Assembly: GCA_958496175.1 (NCBI GenBank)
Contig: OY292274.1
Coordinates: forward strand, 32,651,482 to 32,715,481
Direction of reading: 5' to 3'
DNA length: 64,000 nucleotides
DNA from: Sisyra terminalis
Taxonomy: Eukaryota; Arthropoda; Insecta; Neuroptera; Sisyridae
The notes under the pieces are model-generated. The model had not been told where the DNA came from and did no database searches. It saw only the letters and a list, made by a program, of their open reading frames with translations. Shown here in pieces: positions 1 to 14,800 of the stretch. Position 1 is the first letter of the stretch, and the number at the start of each line of letters is the position of its first letter. A program made the translations under genes and the position numbers.

Positions 1-2850
1 TTCTCTTCAGGACGGCCGTGCCAAGTGTTTAACACAGATAAGCATACTTTTCCATCATTGTACAAATTTGGGTTAAAACGTACAGTATGGCGACCGGTTG
101 TCTCTAAGTTGATCATCATTGGAGCCTAAAATATATATTATTATTTATAATTTTAGTTCAACTTAAGTTTTGTTGTATCTTAATATTTTTTAAATGTAGG
201 TAAGTGTATGAAATTAATAAATAGCGTTATTTAAATTCGGTATTTTCATAATTTGTATATTTGGAATTATTTTACATTTTTAGACTATCGTTTGTAACTT
301 TCGACATAAAAAAAATTAAATAAAAAGGCAATTAAAATTTGCTAAATCTATTGAATAGCGCGGCGTGACGTCATAAATGTAATCTGTGCATGTGCATTAG
401 GGTGTTCGCAATTTGGGTCACTTTTGAAATTCTAAATTCCCCATGTAGAAACAAGTTCAAGGTATATAAAAAACAATGTGTGTAAAGTTTGAAAACGTTA
501 AAAAAATCTAATGGTGTCTGTGAAGGTTTGAATTTTAAATGGATAAATGCATGTATTTTACCAAGTTGTTGCTTATTTTTTCTCATACTCACTCACGATA
601 TTGGTGGGAAAAATTTAAAACTTGGCACACATATTGTGAGGTTCAAAGCAGAATTTTTGTAGATTTTTCTGGGAATAATTTCTACAATTGCACGCTTTAC
701 AAAGGTAGTTGGATTTCACTTTTTATGATTATTTTTTCTATGAAAATTATTCCCAGAAAAATCTACAAAAGTTCTTGGACCTGGTGGGAAGTAAACTTGA
801 AATACGTCCGCACTGTTAAGAGTTTATACTGGACAAACTTAGTCAAATTTTATATTTCTTTATTTCCCTGCATTGAGGTATTTGTACAATTATGATGTCC
901 CTTGGATTTAGACCAATCACACATTGTGAAAAATTCAAATGAAAAAAATAATATTAAATTCTGCTTTTCTAAGTATATTACAGTCTCTGGCCATATTGTT
1001 AGACGCACTTAAGATTTTATACAAAATGTACATATTCTACTAAATTAAATTAAATTCAATATTGTTTACTTTTTGCATTAAAAAAAATGTATTGATTTTT
1101 AAAAACTATATTTTCTGGATAAGAGTAAAACCTTGTTAATTATTATCCCTATTACCCTACTTTAGGATAAAAGCCTTGATTTGAAACCCATTTGAAAATA
1201 TGTGGAAATTACTGAAGAAAAAATTAGGTAAAGAGGTGGTCACAACAGAAAAATAGCCCTTAGAAAAAATATTCACGTATGAAATCATCATCCACAAATA
1301 CAGCAGACGGTATTGTCCTACATAGACAGCGCAGAATGGGAACTTAAATATCAGTAAACGAGCTTTCAATTAAATATTAAACAATTCAGCTCGTCATAAT
1401 GAAAAAGATGTTCAATTAATTTGATGGTAAAAATTTATTTATTAGTAAATATGATTTTTGGTCACGTTAGTTGGTAATAAGCGTAATAAATACATTGTAC
1501 TGGAAAGTTAAACCCAATCAAAAATATGGGCCCAAAAGAAAATAGCTCTTACTTCAGGTTTATACAAAACCTATAGTGCGTCTATTAATATGGCCACGGA
1601 CTGTATATATGCAAAGTGGAAATTTTTTCTCATTTGATTCTTATTTAAAAAAAATATTATTAAATCAAACTTAGCATAGATATATTTTAGACCGATACTA
1701 TCTGGCGACATTTTGTTATCTACTTAGTTTATAATTCTCCAATTTACGAAAAAATCAATAAATCCATTATTCCAAAACTCATTACGGTTGATTAATTCGC
1801 GAATTGAATTAAAAACAATAGAAAAAGAGACGTCACCAGATTGTGCCGGTCTAAACTTATAACTATGTAGTTCATAAGAAAAATATATGAAAAATATAAT
1901 TTTCCAGACAACGGTATCTTTTTCCTTTGGTAATATTTTTATATGAAATCAAAACATATATACTTAGTTCTTTTGTGACTTTTAAACAAAAGATTTATAG
2001 GTAATTTATAATATTGAATTATTTAAAAAAAAGCGAAAACCTCTATTTTGCATTTATAATGCATATAAATGGAAATTATAGCGATGGTTTACTACTAAAT
2101 GATATCACTAGCATCCACAAGTATTATCAGATACGTTCGGCCGTTTCTAAAACTATTTTGGGGAATTTCTTATTTGCACTTTCCTAGAACTCTTAAAACA
2201 TCTTTCTAATTAAAAAACTCGTAAAAAATATCCTGAAAAGTGATACTAAAATTTCATTTCTTGATTACTATGTGTCCATTTTCAATTTTGATAGTTTAAT
2301 AAAATGAAAGGCAACAAATGTTGCATAAAATGAAAACAAAAAACAACTCGATGTAATCATTAATATTATATTAGTTTCGATATTTATTTTATTTCTTTGT
2401 AGAGACCTAATAAAGTCGGTATTATCGAGAAATATTTTAATCTAAATAAGTTTTTTTTTAATAAAAATAAGTTGATTACATACTTGAGGATAGTCAGGAG
2501 GGAAGTAAACATCTAATTCAAAACATCCGTTAGCATACGGTGTATCAGCTGGGCCCGTAATTAAAACCTTCATTACATCTAATCGATCAGTATCACAACG
2601 AACAAAAACCTGCAATGTTATTTAGTTATTAATTTTAATCTTAAAAAAAATGATCGAAAACTTACAGAACTACTATAACTTAAAGGAAGACTAGTCGCTA
2701 AAGTAACTGCTTCTTGAGCTAATCGTTTTACACGGGCTGGATGTGATCTATCTCCAGCAGATTTAACATTGCCTTCAAAATGATATGACACTACAAATTG
2801 GTACCCTCCTCCTTCAGATTCACTACGTTCTCGAATCATTTCAAAAGTAT
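1..2850 (-). CDS. Bruce: Bruce exons 27-29: UBC (E2) catalytic domain, truncated at window edge
   Basis: Exon 27 (2850-2666) carries [20 protein letters not shown], exon 28 (2609-2484) carries [20 protein letters not shown] and [13 protein letters not shown], and exon 29 (125-1) carries [20 protein letters not shown]. The catalytic cysteine is the C of KVCLS, codon at 44-42, about residue 4503. The asparagine upstream in FNPN sits where E2 enzymes place their conserved HPN-type motif. The reading frame is still open at base 1, after HGRPEE. Confidence 0.96.
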
Positions 2851-5800
2851 CTAAAAATCAAAATACAATTTAAGTCAAGTTAATCGAAATAGAGAGATTG
2901 ATAAATCAAATACTTACCAAATTGTAACTGCTTCATAACCTCCATATACCTATCTTCCAGAGCTTGTTTAAGAGGACGTTCCAGAGTCGTTAGTTTAGAT
3001 TCTAGTAGATTTTCTTCTGTAATAACATCCATCATTTCATCGGCATGAGTGCCAAAATAGGAGGCTGCAGCTTTCACTAAATCAGCAGTAGTTTTAATGT
3101 CAGGAATCAAAATAGCTAAACCTTCGTCAGATTCGTTGTCTTCTAAGAATGACGTGGAAGTTATTCCTGAAGATGCTTTCATATATTTATTTAATTTGAG
3201 CCCCTTAAGGGCGTTTAATGTTCCTGAACTGATAGGTCGTTTGTTTAGTCTAAAACGAAATTAATTAATCAGTATGCTTTTTAAATTATTACAAAAAAAA
3301 ACATTTACTTTAACTTTGAAGCATAAGTATCAACGCAAACTTTCATGTTTGCCAGAAGTGAAACTATTGAGGAAGATGTACCACTAATTATCTCTGTAGA
3401 AGTTTGTGGCAACAATAAAGTAACTAATTGCGATCTCACTGCAATAGAGCGAATCAATTGCAACAATGCTTGATATAAAGGAATATGGCGAGCCATGTCC
3501 AAAACTGAAATAAACAAAAAAATTATTAATTTAAATTAAATATTAATCAATAAATTACGTGACAAAAACCATCAAATTGTTAAATAAAAATTTAAATATT
3601 AAACTATAATCCAACAAATTGCATTCAATGTATTGTTTATTAAAAACAGAAAATATATATTTTAAATAAGAATAAAATAACGGTTTTAACACTATTCCAC
3701 TAATTTGTTTTGAAAATAATAAAATCTGAATCTTAAAATAGAAACTATATACCGTTTAAATAATTTGCTAGAAAATAGAATAATTGAGAAGTGAAATCTG
3801 AAAAAAGAACTTTTCTTTACGACTATGATAAGTTTTTTAGAAATAAATATTAGAAAATAATGTTGAATTGAAAAAACAAGAATTTAACAGTAAAATTGAG
3901 TTTAAAAAATTAAATTAAACATTTTTTTTCAATTTTTATTTACTGTCGACTTATAACTACTAAGATCTTTAGCGACTCTAGGATTAATAAAACCCATAAT
4001 CGAAAATTTTCTCGATACTAGGATCGAACCCACTACCTACCAGTTTTGGATTAGTCACCTAGACCACTCGATCATCAGTAGCCTAATTTAAAGTTTTTTT
4101 ATCAAAAGTTGTTTACCGTCGCATTTAAACTACTAAGGTCTTCAACGACTCTAGAGTTATTAAGAATTCGTAATCGAGAAATATTGAAAATTTGCTTGAT
4201 ACGAGAATCGAACCCAAAACCTACCAGTTTTGGAGCGGTCACCTAGACCACTCGATCATCAGTAGCCTAATTTAAAGTTTTTTTTCAAAAGTTGTTTACC
4301 GTCGCTTTTAAACTACTAAGGTCTTTAACGACTCTAGGGTTATTAAAAATCCGTAATCGAGAAATATTGAAAATTTGCTTGATACGAGAATCAAACCCAA
4401 AACCTACCAGTTTTGGAGCGGTCACCTAGACCACTCGATCATCAGTAGCCTAATTTAAAGTTTTTTTTTTCAAAAGTTGTTTACCGTCGCTTTTAAACTA
4501 CTAAGGTCTTTAACGACTCTAGAGTTATTAAGAATTCGTAATCGAGAAATATTGAAAAATTGCTTGATACGAGAATCGAACCCAAAACCTACCAGTTTTG
4601 GAGCGGTCACCTAGACCACTCGATCATCAGTAGCCTAATTTAAAGTTTTTTTTCAAAAGTTGTTTACCGTCGCTTTTAAACTACTAAGGTCTTTAACGAC
4701 TCTAGGGTTATTAAAAATCCGTAATCGAGAAATATTGAAAAATTGCTTGATACGAGAATCGAACCCAAAACCTACCAGTTTTGGAGCGGTCACCTAGACC
4801 ACTCGATCATCAGTAGCCTAATTTAAAGTTTTTTTTTTCAAAAGTTGTTTACCGTCGCTTTTAAACTACTAAGGTCTTTAACGACTCTAGAGTTATTAAG
4901 AATTCGTAATCGAGAAATATTGAAAATTTGCTTGATACGAGAATCGAACCCAAAACTTACCAGTTTTGGAGCGGTCACCTAGACCACTCGGTCACTAGTA
5001 GGCATGCTTTTAAGGTTTTAGTACCCTTACTCTTTTTATAGTTTGTAGGTGATCTAATAATAGTATTTATTTTGAAATACCTGAATCATTACGAAGGTAC
5101 GAACATAATGCTGGCAATAAACAGGATTGCAGTAGTAAATCATAAAACACTGAAGGTAATTGCTCTTCATTCGATTCAAACATATCTTCAGAATAATCAA
5201 TATCCATTGAAAATTCATGAATTGTTCCACCTGGATTAATATAACTAGACAGCACTTGTAATAAAACTGTCACGTGTTCTTCTTCGCTACGTTGTCGCAT
5301 CAAAGCCTGTTCTACATTCCAAGATTGTTGAATAGATCCAGTTCCAAACCCTGTTCCTTTTGCCCAATATAAATGAGATTTATCTTCACTTCTTGGCGTG
5401 TTTGATGTATTTTCATTAGCTTTTGTTGTAGAAGCTATCGGATTATTTTTAACATTTCCAGGTAATCGAAAATCTTGTGTTTGATGAGTAAACACAGCAA
5501 GACTTCCCAATATTAAATGAATTACTCCGTATTCTATTGACGTTTTTCTTAGCAATTGACTATCGTCTGTAGTAATTGGAGTTGAGTCAAAAAGTTGACG
5601 GAGAACTTGGAATGGTAACATTGGTAATGTGGGAGCGATCGGCAATGAAAATATATCGACTGAAAAAAAATAATTAATTGTTGTCTTTAAAAATAATTTA
5701 ACTATATACCTCCGTCGCCATCATCAGTTACACCCAATACTAGACGTAATAAACACTGAGCTTTCTTATAATCTTTAAGTAACACATCTGCATATCCAGG

Positions 5801-8800
5801 AAGCCGAAGAAAAAGAGCAAATGCAGCTAGTGAATGTGGTGGAATATTTAAAGCTACATTAGCAGCATGTGTGGGTGAATGTGAGCTACCGGGGACGGTG
5901 TCGTCTAAGTCTTCATAAATATATTCAGTTTCTTCCACCTTAACCCATTCGGTATCTGTAACTTCGGCTGCACTTGCAGATGAAGTACCAGGCATGGGTA
6001 TGCTGTTTAAGCGAACAGCTTCTGTGTATGCTAACGGTAAATGTTGAGATAATATCGCTAGGCCTCCAAAAGAACTGAACATTTCCAAAGTTGTGGAGAC
6101 ATTTCCAAATTCTGATAAAATTGTCGCTTCTGTTTGTGGATGAAGATTCTCTGTAACGAAAGAAAAAAAAGTAAAGTAAACGAAATAAATTTTTATGTAG
6201 TTTTACCTTTGTTTTGTACAAGTGTGAAACGAAGTATTTGCGAGTGTACTCTAGATAAAATTTGTGATAATTTCAATGAGTTAGGTAGTATTCCATACGG
6301 CAAATTTTCACATTTTAAATAACGAACATTTTTATCAGTGTTATTTAAATCTCCGGTCGGTATTTGTATATTTTCCATTCGTAGTACTTTACGTTTAAAA
6401 TCACTAGACGGAGTAGATTTCCATAGCAAATTTTTTGCATCTTTAACTCTTTTATCTTTAGCAGTTACTCCTGCAGCTACACTAATTTGGTCTGTCATAT
6501 CTAGCGCAACTTCCCACAAATCTTTTTTCAAACCTTTTACTTGTGAGGAAAAGTTTGTCGAATTTTTGGAAATATCCGAAATAAATGAATTTCCGGACAT
6601 AAATGACACATGATTATCCAAAATATCTTGAAGCGACATATTAATGTTTAATTGGAGAAGTATATGGTGATTTGTCACCCGAAATGCTGGATGAAGACTA
6701 TGTTCAAAATTCACAGTGAAATGTTGTTGACGAATAATTGCTTCATCAGTATTTATCAATATCCAAACTTTTTCATTTTCTAACAATAGTTGCAAAATTA
6801 ATCTTCGTGTAAATCCAGACATTCCAATATTCATAGTTTTATTTTTATTTTCTATAATATCACATAAACATACAGTTAGCAACGTTTGGTTTAATGAACA
6901 AAGGGAACAGCAACGTGATAAAAACTTCACAGTAGCATCTTCTAATTTATAATAATTTTCAGACAATAAATTACTACGTTTTGTTAAACATTTATCATGA
7001 CATAACAAGCGAAGAAGTGGCAACCAAAAAACGGAACCTGTGGGAGATCCAAACCATTCTCGCATATTTACTTCAAAGCATAACTCAGCAAAGAAGAGTA
7101 AAATATTAACTATATTTTCAGTTCTAATAATAGGACTATCTTTAAACATAAGTTCAATAGCATTTTCGAGTTTCATATCATTCATCGATTTGCCTTGGAA
7201 TATTTCTGAACATGCATCACAAAACTGATACACAGCCGATACCAACACTTTCAATAAGCCTGAATCTAATAATTGTCGAGAAGCCAATGGTGATCGACTA
7301 GCTATCGCTATTGTTTGTAGCTGAGCCTCGCTCAACATTAGAGTTGATAAATCTCGAACTTTTAAATAAGTGTGCCAGTTTGCCCCTGCTTCAAATACTC
7401 CTTCAAGACATTGTTTTGAATCATCCGTCATACTATTACTGTCCTTTTGATCATCAGACACAGATGCTCCACGATCTGTAGATAAATTTGGTACCAGAAC
7501 GGACATTTTAAAAAGAAGCAACGGGAAAAACTCTTCACTTATCACACAGAAAGAACACAACAATGCATTTATCGATTTTTTCAATGCCAAATTATCTTCC
7601 ACCATTGTACTCCATTTATAAATTACTTCGAACAACTGTTTAGTTATTATTTGCTTCAAATTCACTGAAGATTCACTGTGACATGTATCCCATAAAATTG
7701 ATGCAATGCAGTGAATATAAGAAGCGATGGGTGGTATTTCTGTAGGAGAGTTAATATTCTTTTCCGCAACTTCATTTAACCAAACGAGCACAGTTGATAT
7801 TCTATAAATTGTATCTTGATTCTCAGTTTTGCATAGCTTATATAATAATTCACATACAGATTCAGCAGCAGAAGTGCGCAATGACATCTTAGTGGTTTGA
7901 AGAAAAGCAGCGCTGTTATTTAATAGCATTTGAGTGACACGATAACTGATATTCAAATCATAAAGACTCAGTTTCAATAAAACTCGCTCCAAGTTTGGAA
8001 TAAATATTAACGGTATTTGAACTGGTACTAATAACAATCCACAACATGCTTCTAACAAGTAAGGTACTTTCGAAGCTTCATGGATAATAGATAAAGATAA
8101 TTCTGAATTTTCCGATGGTAATCTTAAACAATGATGCAACAAGCGCAACCAACCAAGACTAGATTTTGTAAGTTGCTCTTCTTCACATAAATCATTCAAT
8201 GGCGTTTTGTTTTGTCCACCAAAAGCAGGCGTTCCTAATAATCGTATTTGAAGTAACCCAATAGTTGAACTTTCTCTGGGTTTATACAATCTTAACAAAA
8301 CATTAGTAGCAACTTCAGGTGTCGGTAAGTGCAAACGAATTGATGACATGCCGCTTGATTGAAGAGGCGAACAAAGAGGTATTAACGCTGACGACCCATT
8401 TCGCGATATTTCTAGAGCAACCGCAGAAGGGCATGCTAAAAAAGTTTTGGTTTTATAAAAATAATTTTAAAAGATATTAAAAATTTGTTTATTACTTGCT
8501 AAATTAGTTGAATGAGGATGCAACTGAACTTCTCGTAATAAAATAGCTGCGGGCAGGGAAATTAATAGTTCCACATGATTTTCATCAGGACAGAAATGAT
8601 ATGACCACTGCGGAGTTCGAACTCTTCTATGCGGAGCAACTGTTGCCTGGATTAGAACATCAGCTGATTGGGAACTTGATCTACTTGTGCTTATAGTTCC
8701 TTTAATTTTCAAAATAATAAAACGTTATTAATTAGTTACCAAATTAATCAATTGCTTCATTTACCTAAAGGTGCGAAATTAATGAGCGCTTCTTTTTGTT

Positions 8801-11800
8801 CTATGGATGCTTGTATCATTTTTTTGCTATTTGGTGCTCCTCCTTGATAAGCTGTACTAGATAACTGGATTCCATGGGACGAAGACAAATATTGCATAAC
8901 CTGTGAAAATATAACGCTGATTTGGGGTATTTACATGATTTATTTTAAAATTACGTGAGAAATCGTCGCAGGTTGTAATGTAGCAATAACTCTACGGTAG
9001 CATCGTACTAAATGTTCTGCTAAAAATCGAACGCCGCCTCTAGAACTGAATTCATTCATTGCTTCTTCTGTACTAAGGATTTGCAATAACCACCAAACTA
9101 GAGGCTCCGATAGCTGTGTTCCTGATCGTGACAGTGTAGCACCTTCTAAAACAATTATTATTTTAAATATTATTATTATTAAATAAGCTGAATATCATAT
9201 ACTGTACCTGATGATAACAATTCCAAAATTGGAGTCAATAAAAGTTCTGTGTTAGAACATTTATTAGATATACTTGTAAGTAATTGAAATACGGCATCTC
9301 CCACGTTTGCTGGTTCCCTTATTTCAGATAAACAATGCGGTAATGCTCCCGCTATCATAACTAATGAAGATCTTCCACTTATACTCAACGTGTAGCAAAA
9401 TCTCAATATTGTTGGAATACGATGTAAAATTTTGTCGGCAACATAAACAACTTTTACTGGCGTAGAATTGCTTGCCAAACTTGAAGCTCTACTTCGTTGT
9501 TCTGCTTTGCTTTCATCAGTTTGTGATATATTTTGAGTTTCGGAAGAAACTTCGTTTTCTACATCATTTGATGCTCTTGTAACAGGAGTAAATGAATCAC
9601 GTTGAGGTTCTGATAGTGGTATTTGAATAAGTCTAAAAATAATTTGTAATGATTAATAATAATTGATAAACAAAAGATTAAAAAATATGATATTATCAAG
9701 AAGTTATTTAGAAAGTAGACTGCTTCACATGAAGCTTGATTTCTTGAAATAATTGTTTTATGTGAAGCAATTGTAAGTTTAGCAACTTCTACAAAAATCA
9801 AATTAATTTTTTATATCATCAACATTTATAAATATCCAGATCGATTTAGTGGCACAGTGGCACACGTTACAGTAAATAAGAAATTCAATCGATTACTATA
9901 TTTTTTTCTAAGAGTTATGGTTTAAAAACTTTAATTTGATATTTTTGTCCTTATGTAAGAATTTTAACAGAGTACCCATTTTTTTTCCTTACTTGTCAGA
10001 AAAACTTGGTTCATGTCCTTTTCCGTCAATATCTGGTAACGTTGCATTTTATCTTTAATTTTTAATTTTATTCGCGAATAAATCGGCCATAATAAAATTT
10101 TTGCAGCGAAAGAGAAAATTATACGATATTAGCATTGAATTACCAAAAAATCGCAAAATAAATTAAAAGCAAAGGAGAAAATGCAACGTTGCCAGATATT
10201 GATGTCCATAAAAGAGACATGCCCTTATTTTTTCAAGAAAGTTTCTCGACATTAGTTTTATCAAAAATAAATCAGAAATCAAGAGTTGCAGAGTTTGAAA
10301 ATTTGATATTTTTTTTAAGAAAAGAAAAGCATAGAATATGACCTTAACTTTTTTTAAAAATAGTGTTTTTTTATTATTATTTACCGTCACCTTATAATTC
10401 GCAAGATTTTTATCGACTCTAGAGTTAATAAAGAACCGTAAATTGATAAAAATTGAAAATTTGCTGGATACAAATGGAGCACTTACCAGTTTTAGAGTGG
10501 TCACTTTGACCACTCGACCACCAGTAGACATAAAATAGTGTATTGCTTGTAAAGTATATATTTGAAAATAAATGGCGTAAAATTTTGAGTCATAACCCAA
10601 GGGAGTTGTATAGTAAAAATTTCAAGTAAGAAAAAAGCGTAAAATTTTCAAGAAAGCTCAATAATAATACAGATATGGAAGTACCTAGGTTTAAATATAC
10701 TTACTTGTTACCAAGATGAAGAAGAGAAATAATAAGACTGTCATAGGAAGCAGGTTTTCCTTGGGTGTTTGCATCAGAACCTAACACTGACGAAAATAAA
10801 CTATTGAAATTATTTCCTTGACTACTTTGTTCTGCCATTGTAACGCATTTCACAGATTCAACTCGTGTCATATAATTGTATACAAGACACCCTACAAATA
10901 AAATAATTTATTATTCAACTTAAACTGCAAAACTAATAATTATTAAAATACAAACCTAAACTGTCCATGATGTTTAAAGTAATATTAAAATCAATATTTT
11001 TAAAATCTAAGTTGAGCAGAGAGTTTATAAATTTATATTGAACATCTAATGGACCTTTTTGCTGTGAAATTGGTCCTAAGCTTGGTTCTATTAATTGATG
11101 AACCAATTTTAACATTAATTCTTTAAATTGATTTCCTAAGCTACTTGTTATCGTCACCACATCACTTCGCATTTGTAAACGAACTAAGAAATCATACAAT
11201 ATTTGACACACTGAAGGTCCCGCCTATAATGAATAAAAATGTTAGTACTAAAATAAATAAACACTGAAATATACAACTAACAATATTTTTTTCTGCCAAA
11301 AGAAGTCCGTTTCCAGATAAAAATCTGAACATGACTTGCGAAAAAAGTGGATCTTTAATAATATATCCAGCCATTCCGTTTAAAGATTGTTCTATATCAT
11401 TTCCATTCCAATCTGGGTATGGAAGATTCGATGCAAGAGTAAGACATTGAAAAGCTAATGTCCAAGCTCGTAAAGATATGGACGGAAGCCATGTTAATGC
11501 GGACATCAAATGTGAAATTGCGGTTGTCGAAATTGTAAGACCCGGAACAACAGAAGAATGAAAGGTACCGTTTTGAGTTAAATTAATTGAAATTGTAATC
11601 CACAATTGAAGAGTTTGTTCCAAAATTGGTACCGAAACCTAAAACAATAAGAAATTTAACCATATTTCAATTTATTAGTTTATATCATATAAATACCATT
11701 CGCTCTAAATCCGAAAACAGAACATCAAAACTTTGAGTTAAAATTGCAACATTTCCTGTTTCTCCATTTTGTAATGTCATCCAAGGGAGAATCAAATCAT

Positions 11801-14800
11801 CTGGCCATGTTTCTAAATATGGACTTCTTACATTTTCTGGCGGTGGTGCCAAAGATCCATTAATAGCTATAGGTAAGTTATAAGCTCCCACCATTGATAA
11901 CCGTCGTAACATTATTTCAGGCATACTATCAAGTCCAACTTCTAATCTAGCATCAATGGCCGTAGAAATACTGTAAAACATATAAAAACACCAACTACAG
12001 TAAGCAAATAGTTTTTAGAGAAGTAGGAATTTAGTAAAAATAAAATGTGGCAATGATAGAAAGAGTCATATAGGTCAGAACTAGTGTTCGATTGAAACTC
12101 GTTTTTACAACCGAATTTAGGTTTCTCTCTTAATTTCGATCGAAACCAATGGTTGAATTGAAAATGTGAAAAAATTCTAATAAACACATAAGTATTTAGG
12201 GAAATAGTAAAACATTTTTTTCTTTTTCTCCCACAAAAGAGAAACTATTTTCCTGACTTTCCAGAACAAACAAATTCAATAATACTATGCTGAAGTATCT
12301 AATATTAGATCGCATCCAAAAGCCACGCGAAAGCTTACGAAGTTGTTTTGCCAGATCTTTTATTGAAGTTAAATCGAAACTTCCAAATTAGAATCGAAAC
12401 TTTTCGGAACCAAAAGTTCGGTCGGACACTAGCTGGAATTCATTTCAACTGGGAAGGAGACACAAAGACGATGTTTTTGCATTCGTGAAAAGCACGCTTT
12501 GTTTGATTTTTATTTTGAGACGGACGTCGGGTACCAATCACAAACTATGAACAGAATTTTGGGGGAGGGAATCATAATTTTCTTATTTTTTTTCCATTTT
12601 ATGTACAAAAAGAAAGATATTCTGTCTCAGTAGAGGGAAAAAGGAGTCTAAAAATTTGTCTTATATATATGAATGGTTTCAAATAAAAAAGCAGAGCTTT
12701 ATTAAAAATTGCGATTAAAAATCGCCCGACCGAGTTTTGCGAATTCAGGGTTTTGATAATAAAATATTTATCTCCTATGCTTCATAGTCATTGACTCCCG
12801 AAACGTCTCAATAGGCACATACGTGATGATGTGAGAAAAAATAAACGGAGGAATATTATTCCACTACATCACCATAAGGAAAGCAATCGGGTTCCGACAT
12901 ATATGCTCCTCTTTCTAGCATCACTTGTTCGAATAGCTTTTCGGTTCTATTCTCTTTTGTCTATCAGAATACAATTATTGTTAATTTATCTTGATCAAAT
13001 GTAGTAATCATTAAAAATTTACCTGGAATTAGGAAGAAGACTTGATTTTTCAGCTTCGCTTTTGCGCAACAATTTTTTTTCTTTTTCTAAGACATAAACT
13101 AAAACATCATCTACTTCAGAATCGTCAAATTCGGGCAAAGAAGGTAAAGGAACTCCATTCAATTTTGATGTTGATGGATTGGATATATTTGTTAACTGTG
13201 GTTCAACTTCTTGTTCCTGATCGATAACCATTGGTAAAACATCGTCTATATCTGTTATATCATTGGGTTCAACATTTTCCGAGTCCGTAAGCCAAAGTTG
13301 GTCAACAAATTGATGTGAATCTGTTTCCATTTCGTTACTGGAATCTATTGTAGATGCGAATTCTCGATTAATTTCATTTCTATTTGTGATCAGTTGTCCT
13401 TCCAGCATGTCGAGTAGAAGACAAGTAATAGCATGAGATATCCATTGAGTGCCTTCATTACGTACTGCGAGTCTTAATAATTGAACTAGCTGCTCAGTGT
13501 TTACTAATTGGTGTAGCGACAGTGAAGGTTTACACGACATTATTAATCGAGCTAATGTTTTACAAGCTAACAAAAATATATCAATATTGCAAGTGCAATC
13601 CATATTCAAAATTAACAAAATCAAACCACGGCACACAGCTAAATAGTGTGCATGATTAAAATGGTCAAATCTTTTCACTTTTACATCTTCTACTGAAGAT
13701 TTACTGGGACCATGTTTATTCTTTTTATGTTCTTGTTTTAGTGCAGCTTCTATTTTCGATGACAAACTTTCGGCTTGATTCGTTAACGAACAAAATGCTT
13801 GTGCAGATTGTTGCACTGATTTATGCGTATGTTCCAAATGATTTATTTGAGATTTATAGTGTAAAAGTCTTTTACACATTTTTTTTCGGTAAGTGTCACT
13901 GTTGCGAGCGTGAACCGAATTAGCTCTATTGATAGTTGTTTCCGCTATTAACCAATCCCATCTCGTATTGGCAGCTCCTTCACTATTTTCACTTTCATTT
14001 TTAGTAGAATCTAAACTAATAGACAAGAATAGCAAGAGCCAACTTAATAATCCCAAATCAGTTTTGGCGGCAACCAGCAAATTTTCAGAACTTATCAAAG
14101 GTTTCAATAAACTGCATAGACTTTTTAATGTTGGATCCAAGAGAGTTGCTCTAGAAGCTCCATTTGATAAACTTTTTCGACAAAGATATCCCAAAACAAT
14201 GAAAACTCTGTCTTGCGGAAATATTGATTGATTATGAGACGCATACAATTTGGTAACGGTATCCGATAAGAATTGACCCCACCAAGGTTGTAACCCACAC
14301 ATACGCACTAACAATGAAGCAGTTGATAACTGAAGACGAGTATCGTAATTAACACACAGGGTCATAAATAATTCTTCACAAGTAGTTTGATTAAAATGTT
14401 TAAATAACACTGAAGATACTCTAGGTAATGCACCAATTTCGTACACCATAGCCAATAAAACATCAACAAAGCATTCGCAAATTGTCACCAATTTGTCGGT
14501 ACTTGCTTGAGCTAAACAACGGTCCTCATTTTCAAAGACAGTTATTTCTTCGCGATCGACATGTGATTCTAATCGTTTCATTACATTGCGTATAACATTT
14601 AATTGTTGCTGGTAAGTGATGCATTCTTGGTAAATTGAATACACTTTCAAGTTTTCAGTAATATTAACTTTGTCTTCTTTCAAATATTTCAAATGGTTAT
14701 TCATGTGTTGGCTGTTTGAAATAGAATTTGCTAATAAGGGATCTAAATGATCTTTTAATTTGGTACATGATAAACTGTATCGACAGTTAACATCTTCCAA

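Larger units (their letters stand above)
126..2483 (-). other. Bruce intron between exons 28 and 29
   Basis: A 2.36-kb A+T-rich intron. It holds a hairpin at 655-771, a Tc1-like terminal-inverted-repeat element at 981-1603 and a short MITE at 1686-1855. I see no coding sequence on either strand that I would defend. Confidence 0.8.
9633..10704 (-). other. Bruce intron 17 with MITE and SINE
   Basis: A 1.07-kb intron between exons 17 and 18. It contains the MITE at 10012-10221 and a single SINE copy at about 10372-10535. The remaining sequence is A+T-rich with no coding signal. Confidence 0.75.

Noticed and set aside
539..895. 118-codon plus-strand ORF in a Bruce intron
   Set aside because: It overlaps the inverted repeat at 655-771 and has low-complexity aromatic-rich translation; likely chance.
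3925..5000. True tRNA gene cluster
   Set aside because: A- and B-box-like motifs are present, but no convincing acceptor stem or anticodon arm, and each unit continues into a shared non-tRNA body, so SINE is the better call.
3925..5000. CRISPR-like array
   Set aside because: Units are about 184 bp and nearly identical throughout, with no short repeat/unique spacer pattern, in an animal genome.
10163..10600. 145-codon minus-strand ORF in a Bruce intron
   Set aside because: It runs through a MITE end and a SINE copy; the translation derives from repeats.
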